A stretch of DNA of 64,000 bases from Lacihabitans sp. LS3-19 (GCF_024343575.1 NZ_RJUA01000122.1:1-64000), one strand, 5' to 3'; positions 1-8,855 are shown, counted from the first letter of the stretch. The notes: a model not told the origin generated them from the letters alone. Program-made: numbers and translations.

Positions 1-199
1 GCCTAGGTCCTACTGGTACTCTACCTCTCAAATCTGGTAAAGCAAAAGTGGTTCTACCATCCCCTCCATACATAGTGCCCAATATTGAAAACAGTGCACT
101 ATATTGACTAATAGGCAACAATGCTCCGTCACAATATGCCCAGCCTCTGGGTGCAAAATTCCCTCCAAACAATTTGATTTCTGCGATTAAAGGATCCAT
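1..199 (-). CDS. Phage tail collar domain protein (partial, N-terminus)
   Basis: Translation from the ATG at 199 gives MDPLIAEIKLFGGNFAPRGW, then a 'CDGALLPISQYSALFSILG' stretch and 'YGGDGRTTFALPDLRGRVPVG', which is the standard start of tail-collar domain proteins (Pfam Phage Tail Collar, also called microcystin-dependent protein-like). The gene runs off the left edge, so only about 66 residues are visible. In Bacteroidota such proteins are often chromosomal, short and grouped in twos or threes without a prophage; their function is not settled. There are no other phage genes here, so a prophage is not indicated. The family call is firm; the role is unknown. Confidence 0.85.
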   Translation of the reverse strand, partial: MDPLIAEIKLFGGNFAPRGWAYCDGALLPISQYSALFSILGTMYGGDGRTTFALPDLRGRVPVGPR

Positions 200-219
200 A
201 CTTTTTTTTGTTTAATTGG

Positions 220-756
220 CTATAAAATTATATTAATATTAAATTCAACATTTGCAAAATTTTCATTTTCTAAACTTGTCTTTGGTAAGACAGGTCCAGA
301 TTTAAAATCTGTATTTTGCACGTGATGATTATCTACATAAGTCATTCCTAATGAATCAAAAAACAACTTGGTTTTCAATCCCTTACCTATTGGTGTTTTT
401 ATTTCAAAAAACATCCTGTTCATTTTCTTGCGACCATCTTCAAAATACCCTAATGGCTTGTCAGTTATAAAAGAGTATCTACCTAATCCATCAGTCAAAA
501 TCTTGCCAAAATACTCGAAAGCGTTTTCGTTATTAGATGAATTACTATGTTTAAACACTATTTCTACATTTCTTAAAGGTTTTAGGTTTTCATCTTTTAA
601 CAAGCCCCAAACCTTTAGCTTATTTTGATTCCCTTTGGTAAAAACATTTTTTGAAGGAGAACCTTCCAATGCAAACAATTTAGAATGAAATATTGCATTA
701 ATTCCTAAGGTGAATGCAATTGTTTTCTTTACAAATTTTCTACGGCTACTTGTCAT
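220..756 (-). CDS. Exported protein with an intradiol-dioxygenase-like beta domain
   Basis: This is a 178-residue protein. It opens with an SRRKFVKK basic segment and a hydrophobic stretch, a plausible Tat-like or Sec signal. The body (about 45-140) contains 'LKVWGLLKDENLKPLRNVEIVF', 'TDGLGRYSFITDKPLGY' and a later beta segment 'MFFEIKTPIGKGLKTKLFF'. The order 'polar ligand, GxYxFxTxxPxxY, beta strand' resembles intradiol ring-cleavage dioxygenases, but the usual iron-binding Tyr/His set is not obvious, so catalysis is doubtful. It lies 20 bp upstream of the tail-collar gene on the same strand and is probably cotranscribed with it. The fold assignment is inference. Confidence 0.6.
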   Translation of the reverse strand: MTSSRRKFVKKTIAFTLGINAIFHSKLFALEGSPSKNVFTKGNQNKLKVWGLLKDENLKPLRNVEIVFKHSNSSNNENAFEYFGKILTDGLGRYSFITDKPLGYFEDGRKKMNRMFFEIKTPIGKGLKTKLFFDSLGMTYVDNHHVQNTDFKSGPVLPKTSLENENFANVEFNINIIL

Positions 757-1577
757 TTTAAAATTTTATAATGGTTATCTACTTTTTGAAAACTTCGTTT
801 GTATTCAAATAAATTACCTATTCATACCATTATAAAAAATTATTATTGGCAAAAGTAAAATGTACAATTTTACTATGTATGGGTAAAATTACCTGTTTTA
901 GTATTTTTTAATCTTTTAAATAAAAAACAAATTGAAGTATTAGTCTTTATTTTGGAAGGAAGGCATCACGATTCAATATACTTCTTTACTAAATTCCTAA
1001 AAATTCAAAACTTTTTTATTAATTAAAATTTCTTCAGTCTACACAAAAAAAATATTTTGAAGACTAAATCAGAATGCAGAAAGTTTCATGACTATTTCCA
1101 TTTATTCTGTTAATTCAAAAATACGCAAAATTCAAGCCTGAGGCTAATATTTGCTTGTCTATTTTTTGAATTTGAATTAAAAGTAACTAATAATAGTATA
1201 AACAAAAAAATAATTGGAAGTCAATCTCACAAAATAAAAACTTTCATTTTCTAATTTAAACCACTTTAAATCAACCCTTTAACAAGACAGTCCATGGTTT
1301 TCATCTAGCAAAAGAAAATTAATTAACAAGTCTCCAAAAAAAATAAACCAAAGCAAGAGTAAATAAGAGTACTCTCGCTAAAGCCAATAACTAAAAATGC
1401 GGAAAATTTATAAAATCCTATCAAAGGTTGCTTCATTGGACTAGTCCAATTAAAAGTCCAAACCCTTGGTTAGTCAAATATTTTAAGAATTTAGACAAGA
1501 TGACCAAATTAGAATCAAAACCTAAGATATAATTCTCAAAAAGCAATATTCTAAATTGCAAAATCACTATAAGTTTG
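757..1577. other. Long AT-rich intergenic region, no gene seen
   Basis: About 820 bases between two minus-strand genes. Both strands were read for short open frames: the longest plausible ATG frames are under 40 codons and have no recognisable motif or ribosome-binding context. No tandem repeat, strong hairpin or RNA-gene signature was recognised. It presumably holds the promoter of the gene ending at 220. Confidence 0.5.
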
Positions 1578-2081
1578 CTATGGCCTTACCCATCTCAACA
1601 TTTTAGGGAAAATTGCTGCATTTTTTTGATTCAAATCAAATTTTTCATTAGTCATTCCGTACCAATGCAATATAGGTACACCTATATAATGACCATTATC
1701 GAAATTATTAATAATATTTTCAGAATCTCCTTTATAGCCATCTGCATGAAAAACAACGTTAGGTTCAATACCAATTTCAAGACATACGGCATAAGTCCAA
1801 GCCATAACTGCCATTTCGTTAGCGGCGTCGTTTTCTTGATTATCCAGCTTTCCAGATAAACACTCTCTTTCTTCTTTGCTCATAACAGCTATATGTCCTG
1901 CCTCATGTAAAATATCTCCTATATAGGATAATTTATCAATATCTATTTTTAAAACACCATTTTCAACTCGTAATCCTGGCAAAAACATTTCATCTGTTAT
2001 TTCAGAAAAAACTACCGGAATACCTATTCCTTTAATAAAATCAATGATTTTTGAAAATATTACTTCTTCACTTTGACTCAT
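1578..2081 (-). CDS. HExxH putative zinc metallopeptidase-like protein
   Basis: A 167-residue protein without a signal peptide. Residues 59-63 read HEAGH, a zinc-binding HExxH motif preceded by a helix (IGDILHEAGHIAV); a candidate third ligand is Glu89 in 'AANEMAVMAW'. This arrangement occurs in small cytoplasmic peptidase-like proteins (gluzincin-type, comparable to ImmA/IrrE-like domains), but no family could be named with certainty. It stands alone on the minus strand, divergent from the oxygenase pair starting at 2296. The metal-binding motif is seen directly; proteolytic activity is inference. Confidence 0.6.
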   Translation of the reverse strand: MSQSEEVIFSKIIDFIKGIGIPVVFSEITDEMFLPGLRVENGVLKIDIDKLSYIGDILHEAGHIAVMSKEERECLSGKLDNQENDAANEMAVMAWTYAVCLEIGIEPNVVFHADGYKGDSENIINNFDNGHYIGVPILHWYGMTNEKFDLNQKNAAIFPKMLRWVRP

Positions 2082-2295
2082 CTAATTACCGATTTTAATT
2101 CAATATAAACATATACCAAAAACTTTTTTTGGCAATATAAAAATTAATTTATCCTATATTTTCGTTTCTTAAAAATCTTATTAAGCGGAAATTTTATCAA
2201 AAGACTATTTATTTTAATAATTATTGGTCAGTAACAATATAATTCTACATTATATTTAAGGCCATAATTGAATAGCCTCTAAAAACAAAAGACCC

Positions 2296-2976
2296 ATGGA
2301 ATCTCATAAGTTTTCATTTTATTTTGATAGTAATAAATTACTCCAAGACCTTCGAATGTGTCAATCTATCCAATGGCCACTCCACTTTAATAAAAATGAT
2401 TTCACTGGGCATTGGTCTAGTTTTGCTTTACGTTCAATATCGGGCAAAGAATTAGATATATTAGCTACACCTAATGCAATTTACAATGATACGCCTACCC
2501 TAAATAAATGCAAATATTTTCTAGAAATCATCAACTATTTTAAATGTCCGAAAGAAGCCGTTCGGTTACTATCCCTTTCACCTAATAGTTTTATAAAAGA
2601 GCATAGTGACAATGCAGCCGGTTATTCCGATGGCTTTTTCAGAATACATGTCCCTATATTGACAAACCCAGAGGTTGTTTTTAGACTTAACGGCAAAATC
2701 TTACCTATGCAAGTTGGAGAATGTTGGTATGCTGATTTTAATTTGCCACATTTTGTATCAAACGAAGGGAATTCAGACCGAATACACTTGGTGATTGATT
2801 GTATTAGAAATAAATGGTCAGACGCTCTTTTCGCTGAAATTGGATTTGATTTTGAGAATGAAAAAAAAGTAAAATATGACAAAAAAACAAAATTGATGAT
2901 GATAGAACAATTATCATTTATGCAAACTGAAACAGCCGAGATAATGATTAAAAAGTTGAGAGAGGAAATGTTATAA
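2296..2976 (+). CDS. Aspartyl/asparaginyl beta-hydroxylase family oxygenase
   Basis: A 226-residue protein of the Asp/Asn beta-hydroxylase family (Pfam Asp_Arg_Hydrox), Fe(II)/2-oxoglutarate oxygenases that hydroxylate a side-chain beta carbon or a small amino-acid-derived substrate. The signature region reads 'IKEHSDNA' (His103, Asp105), 'RIHVPILTNPEVVFRLNG' (residues 116-133), 'GECWYADFNLPHFVSN' (His152) and 'DRIHLVIDC' (Arg162), giving the HxD...H iron triad and the Arg that binds 2-oxoglutarate. No signal peptide. It lies 35 bp upstream of a second 2-oxoglutarate oxygenase on the same strand, so the two probably form one operon. The substrate is unknown; family assignment is strong. Confidence 0.85.
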   Translation: MESHKFSFYFDSNKLLQDLRMCQSIQWPLHFNKNDFTGHWSSFALRSISGKELDILATPNAIYNDTPTLNKCKYFLEIINYFKCPKEAVRLLSLSPNSFIKEHSDNAAGYSDGFFRIHVPILTNPEVVFRLNGKILPMQVGECWYADFNLPHFVSNEGNSDRIHLVIDCIRNKWSDALFAEIGFDFENEKKVKYDKKTKLMMIEQLSFMQTETAEIMIKKLREEML

Positions 2977-3011
2977 CCATTAAGGTTTTCAATTTTTACC
3001 AAAAAAATACC

Positions 3012-3863
3012 ATGAAATATAATACCAAAGTTTCCGAAGAATATGAAAAGCTTGGCTACGAAGTTTTCCCGAGTTTAATACCAAATATTCTTATCGAAAA
3101 ATTAAGAAATTTATTTGAAATATTAATGGATATCAATGACTCTACAGAAAAAGTCATAATTGAAAACAATGGGACTAAATTCGTTACTAATTTAGAAAAA
3201 ATTTGTTGTAAAGGCGACTTAAGCTGCCTGGAATTGTTAGGCTATCCTCCTATTTTAGAAATTGCAGAGCAAATTTGCGGGAATGATTTTTTTATGATTC
3301 AAGAATTTGCAGTAATAAAAAACCTAGGCGATGGACTACCGGTATTATGGCATCAAGATATGGTGAATGAACGAAGAGGGAAATGTTTTACAATGGGTAT
3401 TTATTTAGACAATGCCGATGAAGACGACGGTGCATTATGTGTAATACCAGAAAGTCATTTGTCAAATAAACCTATTTGTGAAATCATGGAGAAAAAACTT
3501 ATACAGCTTCCTGTAAAAGCAGGAGATGTGCTAATTCATGACATGATGCTCGCTCACAAATCAGAACCATTAAAAAGAAACAAACTTAGAAGGGTAATAT
3601 ATTTTGAGTTTTTATCCATTACACAAGCAAGATTAGAAGAATTATATTCTGAAGATTTGATTGAGAAAAGAACAATGTTAATATTTGCTGCAATACAACA
3701 TTATCAAAACGAATATCCCGAAAATCAAAAATTTGAATATAAAAACTCTTTATTAGACAATAGTAAAAAAACAATAGAGCAAAATTTGCGGGAAATATAT
3801 GCCGAGCAAGTTAGAGCAAGACCATCGGCCTATTGTTTTAAAGATTTTACTTCAACTTTTTAA
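3012..3863 (+). CDS. Phytanoyl-CoA dioxygenase (PhyH) family oxygenase
   Basis: A 283-residue Fe(II)/2-oxoglutarate oxygenase of the PhyH family. The iron triad is visible as 'VLWHQDMVNERRGK' (His114, Asp116) and 'MLAHKSEPLKRNKLRRVIYFEF' (His182, with Arg193/194 for 2-oxoglutarate); 'NADEDDGALCVIPESHL' is the typical connecting segment. Bacterial PhyH proteins usually hydroxylate or halogenate small metabolites rather than phytanoyl-CoA. It follows the Asp-hydroxylase-like gene closely and converges on a formyltransferase gene, suggesting a small tailoring pathway; that link is inference from position. Confidence 0.85.
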   Translation: MKYNTKVSEEYEKLGYEVFPSLIPNILIEKLRNLFEILMDINDSTEKVIIENNGTKFVTNLEKICCKGDLSCLELLGYPPILEIAEQICGNDFFMIQEFAVIKNLGDGLPVLWHQDMVNERRGKCFTMGIYLDNADEDDGALCVIPESHLSNKPICEIMEKKLIQLPVKAGDVLIHDMMLAHKSEPLKRNKLRRVIYFEFLSITQARLEELYSEDLIEKRTMLIFAAIQHYQNEYPENQKFEYKNSLLDNSKKTIEQNLREIYAEQVRARPSAYCFKDFTSTF

Positions 3864-3974
3864 TTTGTAGGCTCATTATTCAAATAAAAAAACTATTAAT
3901 TCAAATCTTGCAAAAAATATCAGAAAATACAGAAACGTAAATCATTTCTTCATATGAACTTCCACTTTTAAGAA

Positions 3975-4898
3975 TCAAATATTTATTTTTTCAAAAACAA
4001 CACCTTGCTTTAAACCTAATACACCCATATTTTCAGCATCCAAATAACCAAATGAACAAAATATGATTCTTACCAAAATAGAAGAATTGTCTTTGCAACC
4101 AACTTGGATTCCGTCATTAGAAATACTTATAATTTCACCTGGTTTTAGACTTGTATTTTTTGAAATTTTTGCTTCTAATATCCTCAAATCAAAACCTTCA
4201 ACCCTTGCATATGCTCCTTTGTTCCATGGATTGCATGCCTTTACCAAAGCGACAACCTGCGTCGCGTTTTGATTTTGCCAGTTAATAATTAAATCTTTAA
4301 GATTTGGTTTAGAGTAATATATCGCCTTTTTATTTAATTGCTTCTTAAGTTTTAGATTATTCTTCAAAATGCTATCAATCAGCAAAAAGGCACCATTTAT
4401 TGCAACAAAACTAAAATTCATTTCTAAAGTACCAAGAGAAAATTCGGGATTTAATGGTATCGGGATTTCGAAAGCAATTGGGCCAGTATCAAAGGAGTCA
4501 TCCATTTGGTGTATTGTAAGCACTGCCTCCTTCTCACCATTTTTTATTTGCCAAAAAACCGGAAAACTACCACCATATTTGGGCAATTTACCGAAATGAA
4601 AATTATAAAAACCAAACTTAGGAAGTTCTAATACTTTCTTTGGTATTTTGTATGGAAAAGCTAAAACTAAAACCAGATCTATCGCTTTATCAGACAACCA
4701 AACAGAGAGTTGGCTTTTTAAATTATCTTTTTGAAAAACAACCAATGGTGTATTTATCTGAGAACTAAGAACCGTCAAATCATCCTTAAAGTCTTTGTTA
4801 TTATTTGCAGTACCTATTGCCACCAAAACCTGCTGAGAATGTAGCCAATTTAATAATGGCAAAGATGCGTGTGTGTTACAAATTAAGCCTATTCTCAT
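3975..4898 (-). CDS. Formyltransferase (Fmt/ArnA-like fold)
   Basis: A protein of about 307 residues with an N-terminal formyl-transferase domain and an Fmt_C-like C-terminal domain (roughly from residue 205). The catalytic Asn-His-Asp set is present: 'NFHFGKLPKYGGSFPVFW' (Asn101, His103, counted from the upstream ATG) and 'MDDSFDTGPI' (Asp139). The family transfers a formyl group from N10-formyl-tetrahydrofolate. The gene is too divergent and too isolated from def, priA or ribosomal genes to be the housekeeping methionyl-tRNA enzyme; an amino sugar or small-molecule amine is more likely. Two ATGs lie two codons apart (4904, 4898); the second gives the usual 'MRIGLICN' start. Convergent with the PhyH gene. 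Confidence 0.8.
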   Translation of the reverse strand: MRIGLICNTHASLPLLNWLHSQQVLVAIGTANNNKDFKDDLTVLSSQINTPLVVFQKDNLKSQLSVWLSDKAIDLVLVLAFPYKIPKKVLELPKFGFYNFHFGKLPKYGGSFPVFWQIKNGEKEAVLTIHQMDDSFDTGPIAFEIPIPLNPEFSLGTLEMNFSFVAINGAFLLIDSILKNNLKLKKQLNKKAIYYSKPNLKDLIINWQNQNATQVVALVKACNPWNKGAYARVEGFDLRILEAKISKNTSLKPGEIISISNDGIQVGCKDNSSILVRIIFCSFGYLDAENMGVLGLKQGVVFEKINI

Positions 4899-4904
4899 AT
4901 GCAT

Positions 4905-5307
4905 TTTTTATAAAATTTAAAATTAAATCTATTGATTCCTATTTATTTAAAATGGAGGTATTATCAATTAAACCTGATTTTTTTGTTCTTAAAAAGCATC
5001 ACTAATTATAGTCAGATTATTCAAGATTATCGGTTTTTGAAAACCCCAAATACTTGCATACATTTTGCCTAAATATATCGCTATCTATCACTTCCATTTT
5101 TAATTTTTGTGATCAAATCATTTCAGTATCTGCCATAGCTAAAGTGTTTTTTCAGTACCTAACAGACCAGTAAATTGGATTAAAGGCAATTTATTAGTTT
5201 TCGACTATTATTTAAATGTTCAAATCAAATCTTGACAACCTTTTTTATAAATTTAAATTAAGAAAATATCAATTTCTAAAAAGATAGTTTTTTGACTTCA
5301 ATCTCAA
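4905..5307. other. Intergenic region, nothing recognised
   Basis: About 400 AT-rich bases between two minus-strand genes. No convincing small gene, repeat or hairpin terminator was found. It must contain the promoter of the formyltransferase gene. Confidence 0.45.
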
Positions 5308-6885
5308 TTATTTCCCTAAAGTCTTATCTATTGCACCTTTTACCATTTTTTCCATGATAGCATAGCATTCTTTTGTAGGATGAACACCATCTCCAGCCAT
5401 TTCTTTACTTAGTCCATTTCGCTCGTCTTTTAGAGCATTAAAATAGTCCAAATACGTTACATTATATTCTTTGGCAAGTTTTTTTATTCCTTCGTTTAAG
5501 GCGATCACTTTTGCAGGCACGTCTGTAATCTCCATTCTCCAAGGAAACTGATAGGCAGGCAGCACAGAAGCCAATATTACTTTTATATTGTTTGCTTTGG
5601 CTATTTCTATCATTGAGCGGTAGTTGCCAAGTGTAAATTCTGGCATATAATCGCCTGTGTTTTCTGCAATGTCGTTTATTCCGATATTGATTACCACGGC
5701 CTTTGGCTTTAAATCTATCACATCTTGGCGAAATCTTAATAGCGTTTGAGGAGAAGTCTGTCCGCTGATTCCTCTGCCTACATAATTGTTCTTTTCAAAA
5801 AAATCTGGACTTGCATAAGCCCAACCATCTGTTATTGAATCACCTGTTAAAACCACTCTCGTTTTGCCACTTTTGGGTGCTCCAATTTTTGCATTTGCAT
5901 CTCTATATCTCCCAAGATTTGTCCAGTCACGTTGTTCTCTTTCTGCATTTTTCTTTGCTTCAGCTTCCAACTGCTCATCTGTTTTGCCTACTTCCCATGG
6001 TTGCGGATGTTTCTTTTTTAAATATCCTTGAAGTTTCATCCAATCAGTCAAACGCTCGTGCCAAGTATCGGTCGGAATTTTGTTTTTTTTCATTCCAAAA
6101 CCGTGCAAACCTTTTTCATAAATATGCATTTCAGACGCTTGGCCTGCATTATGCCAATCTAAATACAACTGGGCATTTGCGGGTGCAAAACCCAAATTAT
6201 CATTGTCTGCCAAAGCTATAAAAATCGGATATTTCTCTTTAGGAATATTCTTCAAGTAATCTACAGCAGGCACATAAGGATATATTGGAGCAATAAAATT
6301 GGGCTTGGTTTCTTGAGAAGATGCATAAAATGTACCTAGTGTTAAAGTTCCACCAGCAGAAAAACCCATCATCCCTACTTTGTCTGAATTTATTTCAAAC
6401 TCTGTTGCATTATCTCTTATGTATTTTAAAGCAGTTTGTGCATCTTTAATAGCCAATTCTATTACTGGTGCATTTTCTTCATCCAACTTTTTGAAGTCTT
6501 TCATTTTTCCACCCAACTCCCCAAATGGATTGTCAGTTTTTAGTTGAACCAATCTGTATTTCAGTACAAACGACGCAACACCTTTTGCCTGGAGCATTTT
6601 GGCCACCGCATGACCTTCACTATCCATCGAAAGTATATGAAAAGCTCCACCAGGAGCTATCAACATCGCTGTTCCGGTTGCTTTGTTTTTATCAGGCAAA
6701 TAGATACTTAGCGTAGGAATTACTACATTATATGCTATCGTATTACCATCTGGCATTTTTATTTCAGATTCACGCCAGTTCCAGCTTTCTGAACCTGGTG
6801 CTGTAGAAGGATAAAGATTAATGGTTTTTTGTGCAAAAACGAAAGTGCTTATAAAAAGTAAGAAGGCAATCTTTTTGAGAATCAT
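5308..6885 (-). CDS. Secreted bifunctional esterase: alpha/beta hydrolase plus SGNH hydrolase
   Basis: A 525-residue protein with signal peptide MILKKIAFLLFISTFVFA. Residues about 25-290 are an alpha/beta hydrolase of the acetyl-xylan-esterase/BD-FAE type: oxyanion 'APGGAFH', nucleophile 'GFSAGG' (Ser176), acid near 'ADNDN' (227-229) and 'LHGFG' (His261). Residues about 340-525 are an SGNH/GDSL hydrolase with 'GDSITDG' (Ser350), 'RGISGQTS', 'GIND' (Asn404) and 'GDGVHP' (Asp499, His502). Both domains keep complete catalytic sets. The likely role is removal of two kinds of acyl group from a plant polysaccharide in the periplasm or outside. It is a single gene with no close operon partner. Confidence 0.88.
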   Translation of the reverse strand: MILKKIAFLLFISTFVFAQKTINLYPSTAPGSESWNWRESEIKMPDGNTIAYNVVIPTLSIYLPDKNKATGTAMLIAPGGAFHILSMDSEGHAVAKMLQAKGVASFVLKYRLVQLKTDNPFGELGGKMKDFKKLDEENAPVIELAIKDAQTALKYIRDNATEFEINSDKVGMMGFSAGGTLTLGTFYASSQETKPNFIAPIYPYVPAVDYLKNIPKEKYPIFIALADNDNLGFAPANAQLYLDWHNAGQASEMHIYEKGLHGFGMKKNKIPTDTWHERLTDWMKLQGYLKKKHPQPWEVGKTDEQLEAEAKKNAEREQRDWTNLGRYRDANAKIGAPKSGKTRVVLTGDSITDGWAYASPDFFEKNNYVGRGISGQTSPQTLLRFRQDVIDLKPKAVVINIGINDIAENTGDYMPEFTLGNYRSMIEIAKANNIKVILASVLPAYQFPWRMEITDVPAKVIALNEGIKKLAKEYNVTYLDYFNALKDERNGLSKEMAGDGVHPTKECYAIMEKMVKGAIDKTLGK

Positions 6886-7022
6886 TTTTATGGTTGAAAT
6901 TTTGAGGCTTCAAATTAAATAAAAAATACTTCAGAAGGTATTTATATCTATTTTTTGTTTTTTCAGGAATCGGAATCCATGTTAATTAAACCTTGTGTAG
7001 TTTATTCAAATTCAAAATTTAG

Positions 7023-7434
7023 TATATGTAACTTTAAAGCAAAACTTATGTAATTTCAAAATAAATTCTATGCAATTTCAAAATAAATTCTATGCAATTT
7101 CAAAACATATTCTATGTAATTTCAAAATAAAGTCCATGTAATTTCAAAATAAAACTTATGTAAATTTAAAATAAAATCTATGTAATTTCAAAATAAAACT
7201 AATGTAGATTCAAAATAAAGTCCATGTGATTTCAAAATAAAATCTATGTAATTCCAAAATAAAACTTATGCAGATCCAAAACAAAATCTATGTAATTTCA
7301 AAATATATTCTATGTAAATTAAAAATAAAACTTATGCAATTTCAAAATAAAATCTATGTAATTTCAAAATATATTCTATGTAATTTAAAAATAAAACTTA
7401 TGCAATTTCAAAATAAAGTCTATGTAATTTCAAT
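7023..7434 (+). repeat. 22-bp minisatellite, 19 perfectly phased units
   Basis: The core TATGTAATTTCAAAATAAA recurs with its ATG triplet at 7026, 7048, 7070 and so on every 22 bp to 7422: 19 units without a single inserted or deleted base, although individual bases differ between units. The 3' part has a 66-bp higher order: units of the 'CTTATGCA' subtype fall at 7268, 7334 and 7400. The unit length is not a multiple of three and frames close at ATGTAA, so it is not coding. It ends about 40 bp before the start codon of a DUF4143 ATPase. There are no spacers of variable sequence, so it is not a CRISPR array. Confidence 0.95.
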
Positions 7435-7443
7435 TTATTAAAT

Positions 7444-7451
7444 TATTTTTG
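7444..7451 (+). promoter_or_regulatory. Possible -7 box (TATTTTTG) for the DUF4143 gene
   Basis: TATTTTTG fits the Bacteroidota TAnnTTTG -7 consensus and lies 21 bp before the ATG at 7473. No clean -33 TTTG is seen; the last units of the 22-bp array occupy that position. If this promoter is used, the array sits in the core/upstream promoter region. Confidence 0.4.
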
Positions 7452-7472
7452 CCTACTAATTAGGGACTTACA

Positions 7473-8627
7473 ATGATACAAAGACATATATTAAGTAGTT
7501 TAAAAAAGCTGATAAATAAATTTCCAGTAATAGCTGTGACTGGCCCCAGACAATCAGGTAAAACTACCTTTTTGAAAGAGTCCTTTCCAGATTATAAATA
7601 CGTATCACTAGAAGACCCAAGAGTAAAGGCTTTTTTCAAGAAAGACCCTACCGGATTTTTAGCAGAATATGGAGACAAAGTTATATTTGACGAAGCTCAA
7701 GGATTACCTGAGTTGTTTTCGTATATACAAACAATAGTGGACAACTCTGGTAAAATGGGCCAATTTATACTTTCGGGTTCTCAGAATTTCCATTTGATGC
7801 AAAACATTACACAGAGTTTAGCAGGTAGAGTTGCAATTTTCAAACTTTTCCCTTTTGATTTTTTAGAATTAGAAAAAGCCGGCTTGTTATCCGAAAACTA
7901 TGAGGAAGCTTTGATTAAAGGTTTTTATCCTGCCATTTATAATAGAAATCTAAGCTCTACAGATTTTTACAATAATTATTTGCAGACTTATGTGGAACGT
8001 GATATTACAACTTTGGTAAATGTTCGAGATTTGTCAAAATTCAGGGCATTTATAAGACTTTGTGCTGCACGAGTAGGACAACTACTCAATCTCAACGACA
8101 TAGCAAATGGCTGTGGAATTTCCCAACCAACTGCCAAGTCATGGCTTTCTATATTAGAGACAAGTTATATTGTTTTCCAGCTTACGCCTTATTTTCAAAA
8201 TTTCAACAAACGAATAGTAAAAAGTCCTAAAATTTATTTTTTTGATACTGGCCTTTTATGCCATCTTTTAGGAATAAAAAAAGCACAGGATTTACTTCTA
8301 AATCCTTACAAAGGGAGTTTGTTCGAAAATTTAACAATAGCACAATTATACAAAGAGAGTGCTCATAATGCCATTAATAATGAGTATTACTTTTGGCGAG
8401 ATTCGAACGGACACGAAGTAGATTTGTTATCAATAGAGGGATTAAAATACCATATTTTTGAAATAAAATCTTCCAAAACTATACTTTCTGAACAATTTAA
8501 AGGATTGGATCATTTCGAAGAATTTGCCAAAGATTATGTACTATCCAAAACATTGATATATGGCGGAAAAGACAATCAAAAAAGAACCAATTACATAATA
8601 AAGCCTTGGAATAAGCCCGGCCTTTAA
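7473..8627 (+). CDS. DUF4143 AAA ATPase
   Basis: A 384-residue protein: an AAA_14-type ATPase domain followed by DUF4143. Visible are Walker A GPRQSGKT (24-31), Walker B VIFDEA (70-75), a sensor 'SGSQ' (101-104), a winged-helix-like middle ('LNDIANGCGISQPTAKSWL', 207-225) and 'FFDTGLLCHLLG' (257-267). The C-terminal part has Glu285, 'EVDLL' (Asp317) and 'FEIKSSKT' (Glu330, Lys332), the order expected of a PD-(D/E)xK nuclease-like fold. Members are abundant in Bacteroidota and archaea but their function is essentially unknown. The gene is monocistronic and directly follows the 22-bp array. Confidence 0.9.
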   Translation: MIQRHILSSLKKLINKFPVIAVTGPRQSGKTTFLKESFPDYKYVSLEDPRVKAFFKKDPTGFLAEYGDKVIFDEAQGLPELFSYIQTIVDNSGKMGQFILSGSQNFHLMQNITQSLAGRVAIFKLFPFDFLELEKAGLLSENYEEALIKGFYPAIYNRNLSSTDFYNNYLQTYVERDITTLVNVRDLSKFRAFIRLCAARVGQLLNLNDIANGCGISQPTAKSWLSILETSYIVFQLTPYFQNFNKRIVKSPKIYFFDTGLLCHLLGIKKAQDLLLNPYKGSLFENLTIAQLYKESAHNAINNEYYFWRDSNGHEVDLLSIEGLKYHIFEIKSSKTILSEQFKGLDHFEEFAKDYVLSKTLIYGGKDNQKRTNYIIKPWNKPGL

Positions 8628-8643
8628 AAGGCTTTATTGTTTT
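8597..8643 (+). terminator. Hairpin overlapping the DUF4143 stop codon
   Basis: AATAAAGCCTT (8597-8607) and AAGGCTTTATT (8628-8638) are a perfect 11-bp inverted repeat with a 20-nt loop that contains the stop codon, followed by GTTTT. A smaller alternative hairpin CCTTT/AAAGG lies inside. A plausible intrinsic terminator. Confidence 0.5.
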
Positions 8644-8855
8644 AATAATAACTTTTCAAAAAATAAATATCAGAAAACCTATTCTGTATTCATACCTTTC
8701 CATTTAAGTAAAATACAAACTGTTTATTTGAGTCTTTCTAAAAAACCAAAATAACCAACAAACGATTCCACAATCATTTCCTTCAAAGGTTTTTTCTATT
8801 CATTCATCGGTAAAAACCCACCTGCTTATCGATTTACTCTTCTTTGCCTTTGGGT

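Noticed and set aside
1-199. Prophage indicated by the tail-collar domain
   Set aside because: No other phage gene follows, and this domain is common in non-phage Bacteroidota proteins.
1575-1859. Plus-strand open frame of 94 codons
   Set aside because: Antisense to the HExxH protein gene and without ribosome-binding context.
7023-7434. CRISPR array
   Set aside because: Units are contiguous at 22 bp with no variable spacers, and no cas gene is near.
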